DNA of 64,000 nt from Luteipulveratus mongoliensis (GCF_001190945.1 NZ_CP011112.1:2046001-2110000), one strand, 5' to 3'; shown: positions 23,971 to 34,595, numbered from the stretch's first letter. Notes: generated by a model not told the origin, from the letters alone. Translations and numbers: made by a program.

Positions 23971-24762
23971 ATGCGTCTGATCACTGCCAACGTCAATGGC
24001 ATCCGTGCGACGGTCCGTCGAGGTGGCCTCGACTGGCTCGCTGACCAGGCACCCGATGTCGTGACGCTCCAGGAAGTCCGAGCCACCCCTGAGCAGCTCG
24101 AGTCCGCTTTGGCACCAACCGCATTCGTGGACTGGCAGGTCGTCCATGCCTCAGGCCCGGCAGCCGGGAGAGCGGGCGTCGCGGTGCTCAGCCGACACCC
24201 GGTCGTACGCCGCTCGCTCGACCTGGCGGACCACCCCGACCTCGGCCGCTGGGTCGAGGCCGACATCGCGACTCCTGGCGGCGCGGTCATCACGGTCATC
24301 TCGACTTACGTCTTCACCGGTGAGGCGGGCACGGAGCGGCAGGTCGAGAAGCTCGCCTACCTGGACACCATCAGCCGCCGCCTAGCGACATTGCGCGACG
24401 GACATGCCGTCCTCACCGGCGACCTGAACATCTGCCACACCCAGCGCGACCTGAAGAACTGGAAGGGCAATCGCGGCAAGTCCGGATTCCTCCCGGAAGA
24501 GCAGAGCCGCCTGAGCGAATGGTTCGACGACGGCTGGGTCGACGTGGGGCGGGCGTACGCCGGTGACGTGGACGGTCCGTACACCTGGTGGTCCTGGCGC
24601 GGGCAGGCGTTCGACAACGACACGGGCTGGCGGATCGACTACCAGATCGCCAGCCCCTCGCTCGCGACCCAGGTGAAGCACGCGGAGGTCGGACGCGCGG
24701 CCTCGTACGCCGAGCGCTGGAGTGATCACGCCGCGGTCATCGTCGACTACGCGGTGGACTGA
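23971..24762 (+). CDS. Exodeoxyribonuclease III family (AP endonuclease)
   Basis: This 263-residue enzyme acts in base-excision repair, cutting abasic sites and degrading 3' ends. It starts RLITANVNGIRA with the metal-ligand Asn. TLQEVRATPEQL (catalytic Glu), LTGDLNICH (Asp/Asn), WRIDYQIAS and the final RWSDHAAVI (catalytic Asp-His) complete the family set. Length is normal. It stands alone on the plus strand, divergent from the polysaccharide operon, with its own leaderless-type promoter. Confidence 0.93.
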   Translation: MRLITANVNGIRATVRRGGLDWLADQAPDVVTLQEVRATPEQLESALAPTAFVDWQVVHASGPAAGRAGVAVLSRHPVVRRSLDLADHPDLGRWVEADIATPGGAVITVISTYVFTGEAGTERQVEKLAYLDTISRRLATLRDGHAVLTGDLNICHTQRDLKNWKGNRGKSGFLPEEQSRLSEWFDDGWVDVGRAYAGDVDGPYTWWSWRGQAFDNDTGWRIDYQIASPSLATQVKHAEVGRAASYAERWSDHAAVIVDYAVD

Positions 24763-24796
24763 GTCTTCTTGGTGAGACTCCTGCAAGACTGGGCAG

Positions 24797-25591
24797 GTGA
24801 CCTCACGCAAACCGGTGGAGTGCTGGCTCACCGACATGGACGGCGTCCTCGTGCACGAGGAGCAGGCCATCCCGGGTGCGGCCGACTTCCTGCGCCACCT
24901 GCAGGACTCGGGTCGGCGCTTCCTGGTGCTGACCAACAACTCGATCTACACCCCGCGCGATCTGCGGGCGCGGCTGCACGCGTCCGGTATCGACATCCCC
25001 GAGCAGGCCATCTGGACCTCGGCGCTGGCCACCGCGCAGTTCCTGCAGGACCAGCGTGAGGGCGGTTCGGCGTACGTCGTCGGCGAGGCCGGTCTCACGA
25101 CCGCTCTGCACGACGTCGGCTACGTCATGACCGAGCGCAGCCCTGACTACGTCGTGCTCGGTGAGACCCGGACCTACTCCTTCGAGGCGATCACCCGGGC
25201 GATCAGGCTGATCGAGGACGGCTCCCGGTTCATCGCGACCAACCCTGATGCGACCGGCCCGAGTCCGCACGGTCCGATGCCGGCGACCGGCTCCATCGCG
25301 GCACTGATCACCAAGGCCACCGGCGTCGAGCCCTACTACGTCGGCAAGCCCAACCCGCTGATGATGCGCAGTGCGCTCAACCGGATCGACGCCCACTCCG
25401 AGACCACCGTGATGATCGGTGACCGGATGGACACCGACATCGTGAGCGGCCTCGAGGCCGGGCTGCGCACCATCCTCGTGATGACCGGCTCGACCCGCGC
25501 CCACCAGGTCGACCGGCACCCGTTCGTCCCCACGCGGGTGGTCGAGTCGATCGCCGACGTCGTCCCCCTGATCGACGAGTTCGCCCCCTGA
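24797..25591 (+). CDS. HAD-IIA sugar-phosphatase (NagD-like)
   Basis: This 264-residue HAD phosphatase has the nucleophile motif TDMDGVL (Asp13, Asp15), motif II VLTNNS, a C2-type cap, and motif [11 protein letters not shown]. Motif IV is IGDRMDTDI. The set is diagnostic of subfamily IIA (NagD, 4-nitrophenylphosphatase-like), which removes phosphate from small sugar or nucleotide phosphates. The start is GTG 24797, 34 bp after the exonuclease gene; co-transcription is possible. Substrate is unknown. Confidence 0.9.
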   Translation: MTSRKPVECWLTDMDGVLVHEEQAIPGAADFLRHLQDSGRRFLVLTNNSIYTPRDLRARLHASGIDIPEQAIWTSALATAQFLQDQREGGSAYVVGEAGLTTALHDVGYVMTERSPDYVVLGETRTYSFEAITRAIRLIEDGSRFIATNPDATGPSPHGPMPATGSIAALITKATGVEPYYVGKPNPLMMRSALNRIDAHSETTVMIGDRMDTDIVSGLEAGLRTILVMTGSTRAHQVDRHPFVPTRVVESIADVVPLIDEFAP

Positions 25592-25619
25592 TCGGACGTC
25601 GTCGGCTGGGGCGCTCGCA

Positions 25620-25625
25620 TACGGT
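25620..25625 (+). promoter_or_regulatory. Candidate -10 box of the S9 peptidase
   Basis: TACGGT lies six bases before the GTG at 25632, without an SD in between. This suggests leaderless transcription. Confidence 0.45.
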
Positions 25626-25631
25626 CGTCAG

Positions 25632-27626
25632 GTGAGCCAGACGACATCCAGCCCTGCCCGCCCGGATCAGCAGCCCGAGTCACCGTTCTCGGCGATGCTG
25701 AAGGACCTCTTCCACGACCGTACGTCGGTGTCGGCCCCCGCCGTATCCCCGGACGGCAAGCGCATCGCATTCGTGGTCTCGACCATCGACCTCGACGAGA
25801 ACACCACTCGATCCAGGGTCTGGCTCTCCGGCCCGGACGGTGACCCGGCGCCGGTCACGGCCGGCCCCAACGACGCGCAGCCGGCCTGGTCTCCTGACGG
25901 CCGACTGCTCGCCTTCACGTCCAAGCGGGGCGAGAAGGACAAGGAGGCGACGCTGCACGTGATGCCGCTCGCCGGGCCCGGCGAGGTGCGTACGGTCGCG
26001 ACGATGAAGGAGGGCTTCGCCGAGCCGCAGTGGTCCCCGGACGGCCGCTACCTCGCCTTCACCAGCAGGACCCGCGACGCGCGCTACGACGCCAAGGACG
26101 AGAGCTGGCAGCCGCCGCGCAAGATCGAGACGTTCTTCACCCGGCTCAACGGTGAGGACTGGGTCTTCGACCGCCCGTCCCACGTCTACGTCGTCCGCGC
26201 CGACGGCACCGGTAGCCCGCGCAACCTCACGCCGGGTCCGCACCAGCATGACGGGGTCTCGTGGCTCGCTGACTCCAGCGGCGTCGTCACCAGCGGGGCG
26301 CGGCACGACGACTGGGACCTCGACCTCGCGCAGGACCTCTACGTCGTACCGCTCGACGGTGAGATCCGCGCGCTGACCTCGCAGACCGGCGGCTACTTCC
26401 ACCCGTCCGTGTCGCCGGACGGCACTCGCGTCGCGCTGCTCGGCAACGACGACCCGATGATCGAGCCGCAGAACGCCAGGGTCGGCGTGCTCCCTCTCGA
26501 CGGCGGACCGATCACGTGGGTGTCGACCGACCTCGACCGCACCTTCAGCCCGTTCCCCGGGGCCCGCGCACCGATCTGGACCGACGATGCCACGTTGCTC
26601 GCAACGGCCGAGGACCACGGCGACGTCCATCTGTACGAGGTCGCGGCCGACGGCTCCGCGGCGCCACGTCCGTTGACCTCGGGTCCCGTTGCAGTGCAAG
26701 GCTTTTCGGCTGCGGCCGGCAAGGTCGCGATGGCGCAGGCGACCGTCGAGCACCCGGCCGAGCTGGTCACGCTCGACGGTCCGGTGACTGACGTGACGAC
26801 TTCGTGGTCGGGCTGGGAGAAGTTCGCGGTGCCGTGCGCCGACGGCTCCGGTGAGATCGACGCGTGGATCATGCGACCGGCGAATTTCGATGATTCCCAG
26901 ACCTATCCGGTCCTGCTCAACGTGCACGGCGGGCCGTTCACGCAGTACGGCGAGGGGTTCTTCGACGAGGCGCAGATGCAGGCGGCAGCCGGCTTCGTCG
27001 TACTGATGAGCAACCCGAGGGGCGGCAGCGGCCGCGACACCGCGTGGGGACAGTCGATCGTCGGTGCCAAGCACCCCAAGGTGCCCGGCACGGGCTGGGG
27101 ATCGGTCGACGTCGACGACGTGATGGCGGTCCTCGATCACGCGCTCGCGACCTATGCGTTCTGTGATCGAGACCGGGTCGGCATGCTCGGCGGGAGCTAT
27201 GGCGGCTACATGGCCACGACGCTGGCCACGCGTTTCAGCGATCGCTTCCGGGCGATCTGCTCCGAGCGCGCGGTCAACAACATGCTGACCGAGGAGTTCA
27301 CCTCGGACGTCAGCGGCGCGTTCCAGGTCTTCCTCGGCGTCAGCGTGGTCGAGGACCCGGATGCGTATGCCGCGATGTCGCCGATCCATCAGGCGAAGGA
27401 GATCAACACGCCACTGCTGATCATCCACTCGGAGAACGACCTGCGCTGCCCGGTCAACCAGGCCGAGGAGCTGTTCGTCGCGATGCGGTTCATGGGCAAG
27501 GACGTGACGTTCTACCGGTTCCCGGGTGAGGACCACGAGCTGACCCGCGGCGGGTCTCCAGTCCACCGCAAGATGCGCGCCGAGATCGTGCTCGACTACT
27601 TCACCGAACGTCTGGCGGTCCGATGA
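25632..27626 (+). CDS. S9-family serine peptidase (acylaminoacyl/prolyl oligopeptidase type)
   Basis: This 664-residue protein has an N-terminal beta-propeller built of TolB/WD40-like repeats (PAVSPDGKRIAFV, PQWSPDGRYLAFTS and similar) up to about residue 400. An alpha/beta hydrolase domain follows, with GGSYGGYM (Ser522), Asp603 in SENDLRCPVN and His635 in GEDHELTRGG. Such enzymes cleave short peptides, with access limited by the propeller. No signal peptide is seen, so it should be cytosolic. The 3' end overlaps a lipoprotein gene (ATGA). Confidence 0.93.
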   Translation: MSQTTSSPARPDQQPESPFSAMLKDLFHDRTSVSAPAVSPDGKRIAFVVSTIDLDENTTRSRVWLSGPDGDPAPVTAGPNDAQPAWSPDGRLLAFTSKRGEKDKEATLHVMPLAGPGEVRTVATMKEGFAEPQWSPDGRYLAFTSRTRDARYDAKDESWQPPRKIETFFTRLNGEDWVFDRPSHVYVVRADGTGSPRNLTPGPHQHDGVSWLADSSGVVTSGARHDDWDLDLAQDLYVVPLDGEIRALTSQTGGYFHPSVSPDGTRVALLGNDDPMIEPQNARVGVLPLDGGPITWVSTDLDRTFSPFPGARAPIWTDDATLLATAEDHGDVHLYEVAADGSAAPRPLTSGPVAVQGFSAAAGKVAMAQATVEHPAELVTLDGPVTDVTTSWSGWEKFAVPCADGSGEIDAWIMRPANFDDSQTYPVLLNVHGGPFTQYGEGFFDEAQMQAAAGFVVLMSNPRGGSGRDTAWGQSIVGAKHPKVPGTGWGSVDVDDVMAVLDHALATYAFCDRDRVGMLGGSYGGYMATTLATRFSDRFRAICSERAVNNMLTEEFTSDVSGAFQVFLGVSVVEDPDAYAAMSPIHQAKEINTPLLIIHSENDLRCPVNQAEELFVAMRFMGKDVTFYRFPGEDHELTRGGSPVHRKMRAEIVLDYFTERLAVR

Positions 27627-28264
27627 CGCGCTTCGCCTGGGTGGGCGCAACCGTCGCTACGGTTCTGTTTGCTGCTGGGTGCTCGGACTCCTCGTCGCCG
27701 ACCCTGTCGGCGCCGAAGGATCCGTTGCAGGTCCGGGTCGTCGTGCTGCGCAAGGCGGCCAAGTCGGGCTCACCGGTCGAGCGCTTCAGCGAACCGGTCA
27801 CGTCCCCGAGTGCCCAGGCGGCCACGCTCGCGGCGCTGCGCTGGGCACCCAGCCCCGCGGAGGAGCGGGCGTTCACCGAGTTCCGCTGTACGACGGCCGG
27901 TGCGGCCCCAGCAGCGAAGCCGCTGATGGCGTGCGACGCGCTCGGTGTGGCCTACCTCCTCAGTCCGGCCGCGATCGATGGTCACGTGACCTCGGCAGCG
28001 TCCAAGCCGGATCAGTCCGGCAAGTGGGCGGTCGATGTCACCTTCGACAAGGACGGCGGGACGTCCCTGTCCTCGCTGTCCGAGTCACTGTCGAAGACCG
28101 CCGACGGCTCCGCCGGCAAGCGGCGTCCGATGGCCTTTCAGCGCGCTCGCATGGTCGCGATGGCCGGCGAGGTCCTGCAGCCGATCGCGGGCGGCAAGGT
28201 CCAGCTGGCGTCCTTCTCCCGAGATCGAGCGGACCAGCTCGCCCGCGACATCATGCCGACCTGA
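27623..28264 (+). CDS. Lipoprotein with SecD P1-head-like domain
   Basis: This 213-residue putative lipoprotein has a short charged N-terminus, a hydrophobic stretch and a lipobox (VLFAAGC, Cys20). After a linker, residues ~75-155 read like the SecD periplasmic head: a Cys pair spaced about 15 residues, then CDALGVAYLLSPAAIDG and a strand SGKWAVDVTFDKDGG. SecD in actinobacteria has the same pattern of YLL-P-x-I-x-G followed by W-x-V-x-x-x-F. Here there are no membrane helices of the RND type, so this is a stand-alone, membrane-tethered version. It is coupled to the S9 peptidase by ATGA. The function is unknown; the likeness is from reading, not alignment. Confidence 0.65.
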   Translation: MTRFAWVGATVATVLFAAGCSDSSSPTLSAPKDPLQVRVVVLRKAAKSGSPVERFSEPVTSPSAQAATLAALRWAPSPAEERAFTEFRCTTAGAAPAAKPLMACDALGVAYLLSPAAIDGHVTSAASKPDQSGKWAVDVTFDKDGGTSLSSLSESLSKTADGSAGKRRPMAFQRARMVAMAGEVLQPIAGGKVQLASFSRDRADQLARDIMPT

Positions 28265-28282
28265 CAGAACGGCGGGTCGAGC

Positions 28283-28326
28283 CGGTATGGCTTACCGAAC
28301 GTCTCAGCGCTCGGTAAGCCATACCG
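28283..28326. terminator. 16-bp perfect hairpin between convergent genes
   Basis: The arms cggtatggcttaccga (28283-28298) and tcggtaagccataccg (28311-28326) are fully complementary with a 12-base loop. It starts 18 bp after the lipoprotein stop and 15 bp from the stop of the convergent regulator, so it may end both transcripts. There is no T-run on either side. Confidence 0.65.
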
Positions 28327-28341
28327 AATCGGGAGGGTGGT

Positions 28342-29139
28342 CTACTCGGCGACGTCGTCGTGGTCGCTGCGGGGCGCGACGATCAGGTGGACCCCGTTGT
28401 CGGCGATGGCTCGCCGGGCGTCGTGGTCCAGCTCGGCGTCGGTGACGAGGGTGTCGACCTGCTCCAGGTTCGCGATCGTCTGCAGCCCGACGACGCCCCA
28501 CTTGGTGTGGTCGGCCACCACCACGATGCTCTGCGCGCACTTGATGAGCGCCCGATTGGTCTGTGCTTCCTGGAGATTCGGCGTCGTCAGGCCTGCCTGG
28601 ATGTCGATGCCATGGACACCGAGGATGAGCGTCTCGACGTGCATACCGGCGAGCATTGCGTTGGCGACGGGGCCCGCCAGGGCGTCAGACGGCGTACGCA
28701 CCCCGCCGGTCAGGACAACCAGCTGGTCGTCGCGCAACGGGTCGTAGAGCAGCTCGGCGACGCGAGGTGAGTTGGTGACCACGGTGAGGCGTTTGATCGG
28801 TCGCAGCTCTACGGCGACGGCGTACGCGGTGGTCCCGGCAGAGACGGCGATGGTGCTGCCGGGCCCGATCAGGGAGGCAGCGGTGCGGGCGATCTCGGAC
28901 TTCTGGACCGGGTTCATCTCCGACTTCACCGAGAAGCCCGGCTCGTCGGGGTGGCGGTCGCCGACGGCGGTGGCGCCGCCGTGCACCTTCATGACGAGCT
29001 TCTTGCTGGCAAGTGTCTCGATGTCGCGGCGCACGGTCATGTCGGAGACGCCGAGCGTGGCAACCAGCTCGGAGACGCGGACGCCGCCGTTGTCCTCCAC
29101 CTCGCGCAGGATCAGCTCCTGCCGCTGCCGTGCCAGCAT
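28342..29139 (-). CDS. DeoR/GlpR-family transcriptional regulator
   Basis: This 265-residue repressor has an N-terminal winged helix. LARQRQELILREVEDNGG is followed by VSELVATLGVSDMTVRRDIE, then the family VMKVHGGA. The C-terminal DeoR sensor domain has the ISOCOT-like SAGTTAYAVAVEL and ADHTKWG segments that bind phosphorylated sugars. ATG 29139 is chosen because GGGAGG lies five bases upstream; the longer frame adds nothing recognisable. It is divergent from trpS with a 145-bp gap. Its target genes are not evident locally; the deo/cdd genes lie 20 kb away. Confidence 0.9.
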   Translation of the reverse strand: MLARQRQELILREVEDNGGVRVSELVATLGVSDMTVRRDIETLASKKLVMKVHGGATAVGDRHPDEPGFSVKSEMNPVQKSEIARTAASLIGPGSTIAVSAGTTAYAVAVELRPIKRLTVVTNSPRVAELLYDPLRDDQLVVLTGGVRTPSDALAGPVANAMLAGMHVETLILGVHGIDIQAGLTTPNLQEAQTNRALIKCAQSIVVVADHTKWGVVGLQTIANLEQVDTLVTDAELDHDARRAIADNGVHLIVAPRSDHDDVAE

Positions 29140-29182
29140 CGCGCCCTCCCGACGTCGCCGACCAGTACTTCCCCACAAGTAA

Positions 29183-30322
<1,140 letters not shown>

Positions 30323-30342
30323 GTAGTGCAGAGTGCATTGTC

Positions 30343-30873
30343 ATGACGACCGCTGACCCCCGGACGATCGGTGTCTCGATCCCGGTGCCGTCGCCGTACG
30401 CCGAACAGCTCGAGGACGTACGCCGGGCCGTGGGCGATCCGCTCGCCGACGCCGTGCCGTCCCACATCACGCTGATGCCGCCGACCGACCTGGCCCAGCC
30501 GGCGGCCGCGGACCTGGTGTCCCACCTCGCTGCCGTCGCCGCGAAGGCCGACCCGTTCCGGATGACGCTTCGGGGGACCGGCACGTTCAGGCCGATCTCG
30601 CCCGTGGTGTTCGTCGCGATCGCCGAGGGCATCAGCTCCTGCGAACAGCTCGAGCGACGGGTTCGGTCGGGCCCGGTGCACCGCGAGCTCGACTTCCCCT
30701 ACCACCCGCACGTGACGATCGCCCACGGCGTGGACACCGCGGCACTGGACCAAGCGTTCACGGCGCTGGCGACCTACGAGTGCACGTTCCCTGTGGAGGC
30801 CTTCGACCTCTACGAGCACGGCGCCGATCGCGTGTGGCGATCGGTCCAGCGCTTCCCGTTCGGCGGTGGGTGA
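30343..30873 (+). CDS. 2'-5' RNA ligase / 2H phosphoesterase family protein
   Basis: This 176-residue protein has the two tandem H-x-T motifs of the 2H superfamily, SHITL (His41, Thr43) and HPHVTI (His123, Thr125), about 82 residues apart. Such enzymes act on 2',3'-cyclic or 2'-5' phosphodiester bonds in RNA or nucleotides. It follows trpS closely and may be co-transcribed. The in vivo substrate is unknown. Confidence 0.85.
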   Translation: MTTADPRTIGVSIPVPSPYAEQLEDVRRAVGDPLADAVPSHITLMPPTDLAQPAAADLVSHLAAVAAKADPFRMTLRGTGTFRPISPVVFVAIAEGISSCEQLERRVRSGPVHRELDFPYHPHVTIAHGVDTAALDQAFTALATYECTFPVEAFDLYEHGADRVWRSVQRFPFGGG

Positions 30874-30974
30874 GGCTCCGACAATCGGAGACGCGGTTCC
30901 GCCACATGCTGATCGGTGTGCCCCCTAGGGTGATGGAGATCACACGACAGCGGCGACCGTAAGCAGAGGTGGGA

Positions 30975-31781
30975 ATGGCCACGACGCAGGCCCAGCACAC
31001 CACGGGGGTATGGACTGCAGGGCGTGCGCAGATCGCTGCGCGAACCCTGCGTGGTGACCGATGGTGGCTGACGCCGCTGGCGTACGGACTCACCTTGCTC
31101 ATCGTGACCGCCTACCTGACCTACGCGGTGTTCGCGAACAAGAACTACTACTGGGAGCCCTACATCTCCCCGATGTACTCCCCATGCCTGAGCGAGAACT
31201 GCGTGGCGGGCAGCGGTTGGGGCTGGTTCCCCAGCATCGACCCGATCACGCCGGCGCTGCTCATCATCGTCTTCCCGGCCGGCCTTCGCGCGACCTGCTA
31301 CTACTACCGCAAGGCCTACTACCGGTCCTTCTTCTTCTCCCCGCCGGCCTGCGCGGTGGCCGAGCCGGCCAAGCGCTACAAGGGCGAGTCGCGGTTCCCG
31401 CTGATCGTGCAGAACGTGCACCGCTACTTCTTCTACATCACGTTGATCTTCAACGGGATCCTCACCTACGACGCGGTGATCGCCTTCCGTGACCACGAGG
31501 GCAACTGGGGTCACATGGGACTGGGCACGTTGGTGCTGATCGGCAACGCGACCCTGCTGTGGCTCTACAACCTGTCCTGCCACTCCTGCCGGCACGCCAT
31601 GGGCGGACGCCTCCGGCACTTCTCCAAGCACCCGGTGCGCTACTGGATGTGGAGCCAGGCCACCCGCCTCAATGCGCGGCACGCCCAGATTGCCTGGGCT
31701 TCGCTGGTGTTCGTGGCGTTCACCGACCTCTACGTCCGGTTGGTCGCCAGCGGTACGTTCGACGATCCGAGGTTCTTCTGA
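30975..31781 (+). CDS. Succinate dehydrogenase membrane-anchor subunit (Sdh1 type)
   Basis: This 268-residue protein has five predicted membrane helices (around residues 35-57, 90-110, 155-178, 190-210 and 240-258). Several Tyr/Trp/Cys-rich loops are present, such as NLSCHSCRHAMGG. It does not resemble classical SdhC/SdhD but fits the single large anchor of mycobacterial Sdh1 (Rv0249c-like) in size, topology and position ahead of the flavoprotein. ATG 30975 is chosen because AGAGG lies five bases upstream; GTG 30969 would sit inside the SD. The stop overlaps the SdhA start (TGATG). Confidence 0.82.
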   Translation: MATTQAQHTTGVWTAGRAQIAARTLRGDRWWLTPLAYGLTLLIVTAYLTYAVFANKNYYWEPYISPMYSPCLSENCVAGSGWGWFPSIDPITPALLIIVFPAGLRATCYYYRKAYYRSFFFSPPACAVAEPAKRYKGESRFPLIVQNVHRYFFYITLIFNGILTYDAVIAFRDHEGNWGHMGLGTLVLIGNATLLWLYNLSCHSCRHAMGGRLRHFSKHPVRYWMWSQATRLNARHAQIAWASLVFVAFTDLYVRLVASGTFDDPRFF

Positions 31782-33703
31782 TGGCGGCGACGAAGCAGAG
31801 CGCAAGTAGCGGCGACGCACCACAGGACGCAGGTAGCCGGCACCCGATGACGGGCAACGAGATGTCCGGCGATGCCGTCGGCGGCACCGAGCACCACGAC
31901 TTCGACGTGCTGGTGATCGGTGCCGGCGGATCCGGTCTGCGGGCCGCCATCGCCGCGCAGGAGGCGGGCGCCAAGGTCGCCGTCGTGTGCAAGTCCCTGC
32001 TGGGCAAGGCGCACACGGTGATGGCTGAGGGCGGCATCGCGGCGTCCCTGGGCAACGCGTGGTCGGAGGACAACTGGAAGGTCCACTTCCGCGACACCAT
32101 GCGCGGCGGCAAGATGCTCAACCACTGGCGAATGGCCGAGCTCCATGCGCAGGAGTCGCCCGAGCGGGTGCTCGAGCTGGAGGACTGGGGAGCGCTGTTC
32201 GACCGCACTCCGGAGGGACTGATCTCCCAGCGCGACTTCGGCGGCCACCGCTACGCGCGCCTGGCACACGTCGGTGACCGCACCGGGCTGGAGATGATCC
32301 GCACCCTCCAGCAGCGCGCCGTCGCGCTCGGCATCAAGGTGTTCATGGAGTGCACGGTCACCGAGCTGCTCATGGACCGTACGGGCGATGAGCCGAGGAT
32401 CTCCGGTGCCTTCGCCTACTGGCGCGAGACGGGCCGGTTCGTGGTGTTCAAGTCGCCGTCGGTGATCATGGCGACAGGCGGCATCGGCAAGTCGTTCAAG
32501 GTGACCTCGAACTCGTGGGAGTACACCGGCGACGGACACGCGCTCGCGCTGCGCGCCGGTGCGTCGCTGATCAACATGGAGTTCGTGCAGTTCCACCCGA
32601 CCGGGATGGTGTGGCCACCGTCGGTCAAGGGTCTGCTGGTCACCGAGTCGGTGCGCGGCGACGGCGGGATCCTGCGCAACTCCGAGGGCAAGCGGTTCAT
32701 GTTCGACTACATCCCGGAGTTCTTCAAGGCCGAGACGGCCGACAGCGAGGACGAGGCCGACCGGTGGTACGACGACAAGGAGAACAACCGTCGCCCACCT
32801 GAGCTGCTGCCACGCGATGAGGTGGCGCGGGCGATCAACTCCGAGATCAAGGCCGGTCGCGGGACACCGCACGGCGGGATCTTCCTGGACATCGCCTCGC
32901 GGCGCACGCCGGAGTTCATCAAGCGGCGGCTGCCCTCGATGTATCACCAGTTCAAGGAGCTGGCCGACGTCGACATCACGGCCGAGCCGATGGAGATCGG
33001 GCCGACCTGCCACTACGTGATGGGCGGTATCGAAGTCGATCCGGACGTGCAGGTCAGCTCGGTCGAGGGGCTGTACGCCGTCGGCGAGTGCTCGGGCGGC
33101 ATGCATGGCTCGAACCGGCTGGGCGGCAACTCCCTGGGCGACCTGCTCGTCTTCGGCAAGCGCGCGGGAGACGCGGCTGCGGCGTACGCCGCCGGGCTGG
33201 GTGACGCGCGCCCGGGTGTGACCGACGAGCAGCTCAGCGACGCGCAGCGTACGGCGTTGGTGCCGTTCGACCCTGCGACGGTTGCCGAAGGCGGCACGAC
33301 CGAGAACGCGTACATGATCCAGCAAGAGCTTCAGCAGACGATGAACGACCTGGTCGGGATCATCCGCACTGAGGATGAGCTGGCGAAGTCGCTGGCCGAG
33401 CTGGAGAAGTTCAAGCAGCGTGCCGCGCACGTGCTGGTCGAGGGCAACCGCCAGTACAACCCCGGCTGGCACCTGGCCCTGGACCTGCGCAACATGCTGC
33501 TGGTCTCGGAGTGCGTCGCCAAGGCTGCGCTGGCTCGACAGGAGTCGCGTGGTGGTCACACCCGCGACGACTTCCCGATGCCCGATCCCGGGTGGGGCGC
33601 CAAGAACCTCGTGCTCACGCTCGACGACACCGGAGCCGGTGTCGACCTGGCCGAGAAGCCGTTGCCGCAGATGCCGGACGAGCTGAAGAAGCTGCTCGAC
33701 TAG
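31781..33703 (+). CDS. sdhA: Succinate dehydrogenase flavoprotein subunit (Sdh1 type)
   Basis: This 640-residue FAD subunit oxidises succinate to fumarate at the membrane. The FAD-binding motif GAGGSG is at residues 47-52. His78 in GKAHTVMAEGG is placed like the residue that carries covalent FAD. The active-site region includes EFVQFHPTGM and a late GGMHGSNRLGGNSLGD. The sequence closely follows what I recall of mycobacterial Rv0248c. The first 40 residues are a polar extension. It is coupled to the anchor gene (TGATG) and lies 49 bp ahead of the iron-sulfur gene. Confidence 0.95.
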   Translation: MAATKQSASSGDAPQDAGSRHPMTGNEMSGDAVGGTEHHDFDVLVIGAGGSGLRAAIAAQEAGAKVAVVCKSLLGKAHTVMAEGGIAASLGNAWSEDNWKVHFRDTMRGGKMLNHWRMAELHAQESPERVLELEDWGALFDRTPEGLISQRDFGGHRYARLAHVGDRTGLEMIRTLQQRAVALGIKVFMECTVTELLMDRTGDEPRISGAFAYWRETGRFVVFKSPSVIMATGGIGKSFKVTSNSWEYTGDGHALALRAGASLINMEFVQFHPTGMVWPPSVKGLLVTESVRGDGGILRNSEGKRFMFDYIPEFFKAETADSEDEADRWYDDKENNRRPPELLPRDEVARAINSEIKAGRGTPHGGIFLDIASRRTPEFIKRRLPSMYHQFKELADVDITAEPMEIGPTCHYVMGGIEVDPDVQVSSVEGLYAVGECSGGMHGSNRLGGNSLGDLLVFGKRAGDAAAAYAAGLGDARPGVTDEQLSDAQRTALVPFDPATVAEGGTTENAYMIQQELQQTMNDLVGIIRTEDELAKSLAELEKFKQRAAHVLVEGNRQYNPGWHLALDLRNMLLVSECVAKAALARQESRGGHTRDDFPMPDPGWGAKNLVLTLDDTGAGVDLAEKPLPQMPDELKKLLD

Positions 33704-33752
33704 CAGCCGGGTGCCCACCAATGAGCTACAGCGATAAGGGAGTTGGACGAGC

Positions 33753-34541
33753 GTGGGATACGACCTGAAGTTGCGCGTATGGCGCGGTGACAAGTCCGGC
33801 GGCGAGCTGGGCGACTACACCGTCGAGGTCTCCGAGGGCGAGGTCGTCCTCGACGCGATCCACCGGCTGCAGGCGACCCAGGCAGGCGACCTCGCCGTGC
33901 GGTGGAACTGCAAGGCCGGCAAGTGCGGCTCGTGCAGCGCCGAGATCAACGGCCGGCCCCGACTGCTGTGCATGACCCGGCTGTCGGACTTCGACCCGGC
34001 CGAGACCATCACGGTGACGCCGATGCGCGCCTTCCCGGTGATCCGCGACCTGGTCACCGACGTCTCGTTCAACTACGAGAAGGCCGAGCAGGTGCCGGCC
34101 TTCGCGCCGCCACCGCGGGATCCGGACGGCAAGCGCCGGATGATGCAGGTCGACGTCGAACGTGGCCAGGAGTTCCGCAAGTGCATTGAGTGCTTCCTGT
34201 GCCAGGACACCTGCCACGTCGTGCGCGACCACGATGAGAACAAGAAGAGCTTCGCCGGTCCGCGCTTCTTCCTGCGCTACGCCGAGCTCGACATGCATCC
34301 GCTGGACACGCACGACCGCCGCGCGCTGGCTCAGGAGGCGGCCGGGGTCGGCATGTGCAACATCACCAAGTGCTGCACCGAGGTCTGCCCGGAGGGCATT
34401 CACATCACCGACAACGCGATCATCCCGCTGAAGGAGCGGGTCGCGGACCGGAAGTACGACCCGCTGGTCTGGCTGGGCAACAAGATCGGCATCCGCAACC
34501 GGGACAACGACGGGCGCGAGGAGACACCTGCTGGCGGCTGA
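33753..34541 (+). CDS. sdhB: Succinate dehydrogenase iron-sulfur subunit (Sdh1 type)
   Basis: This 262-residue electron-transfer subunit has a plant-ferredoxin domain with Cys53, 58, 61 and 73 (WNCKAGKCGSC, LLCMTR) for the 2Fe-2S cluster. An alpha-helical domain follows, with Cys144, 147, 150 and 154 (CIECFLCQDTC) and Cys202, 207, 208 and 212 (CNITKCCTEVCP) for the 4Fe-4S and 3Fe-4S clusters. It passes electrons from the flavoprotein to quinone at the anchor. It matches mycobacterial Rv0247c from memory. The start is GTG 33753, with AAGGGAG about 12 bases upstream. Confidence 0.95.
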   Translation: MGYDLKLRVWRGDKSGGELGDYTVEVSEGEVVLDAIHRLQATQAGDLAVRWNCKAGKCGSCSAEINGRPRLLCMTRLSDFDPAETITVTPMRAFPVIRDLVTDVSFNYEKAEQVPAFAPPPRDPDGKRRMMQVDVERGQEFRKCIECFLCQDTCHVVRDHDENKKSFAGPRFFLRYAELDMHPLDTHDRRALAQEAAGVGMCNITKCCTEVCPEGIHITDNAIIPLKERVADRKYDPLVWLGNKIGIRNRDNDGREETPAGG

Positions 34542-34595
34542 TGTGGCCCAGAACACATAGGCCAGCCTCACCGGCTGGTCGTGCCGACATGCCAG

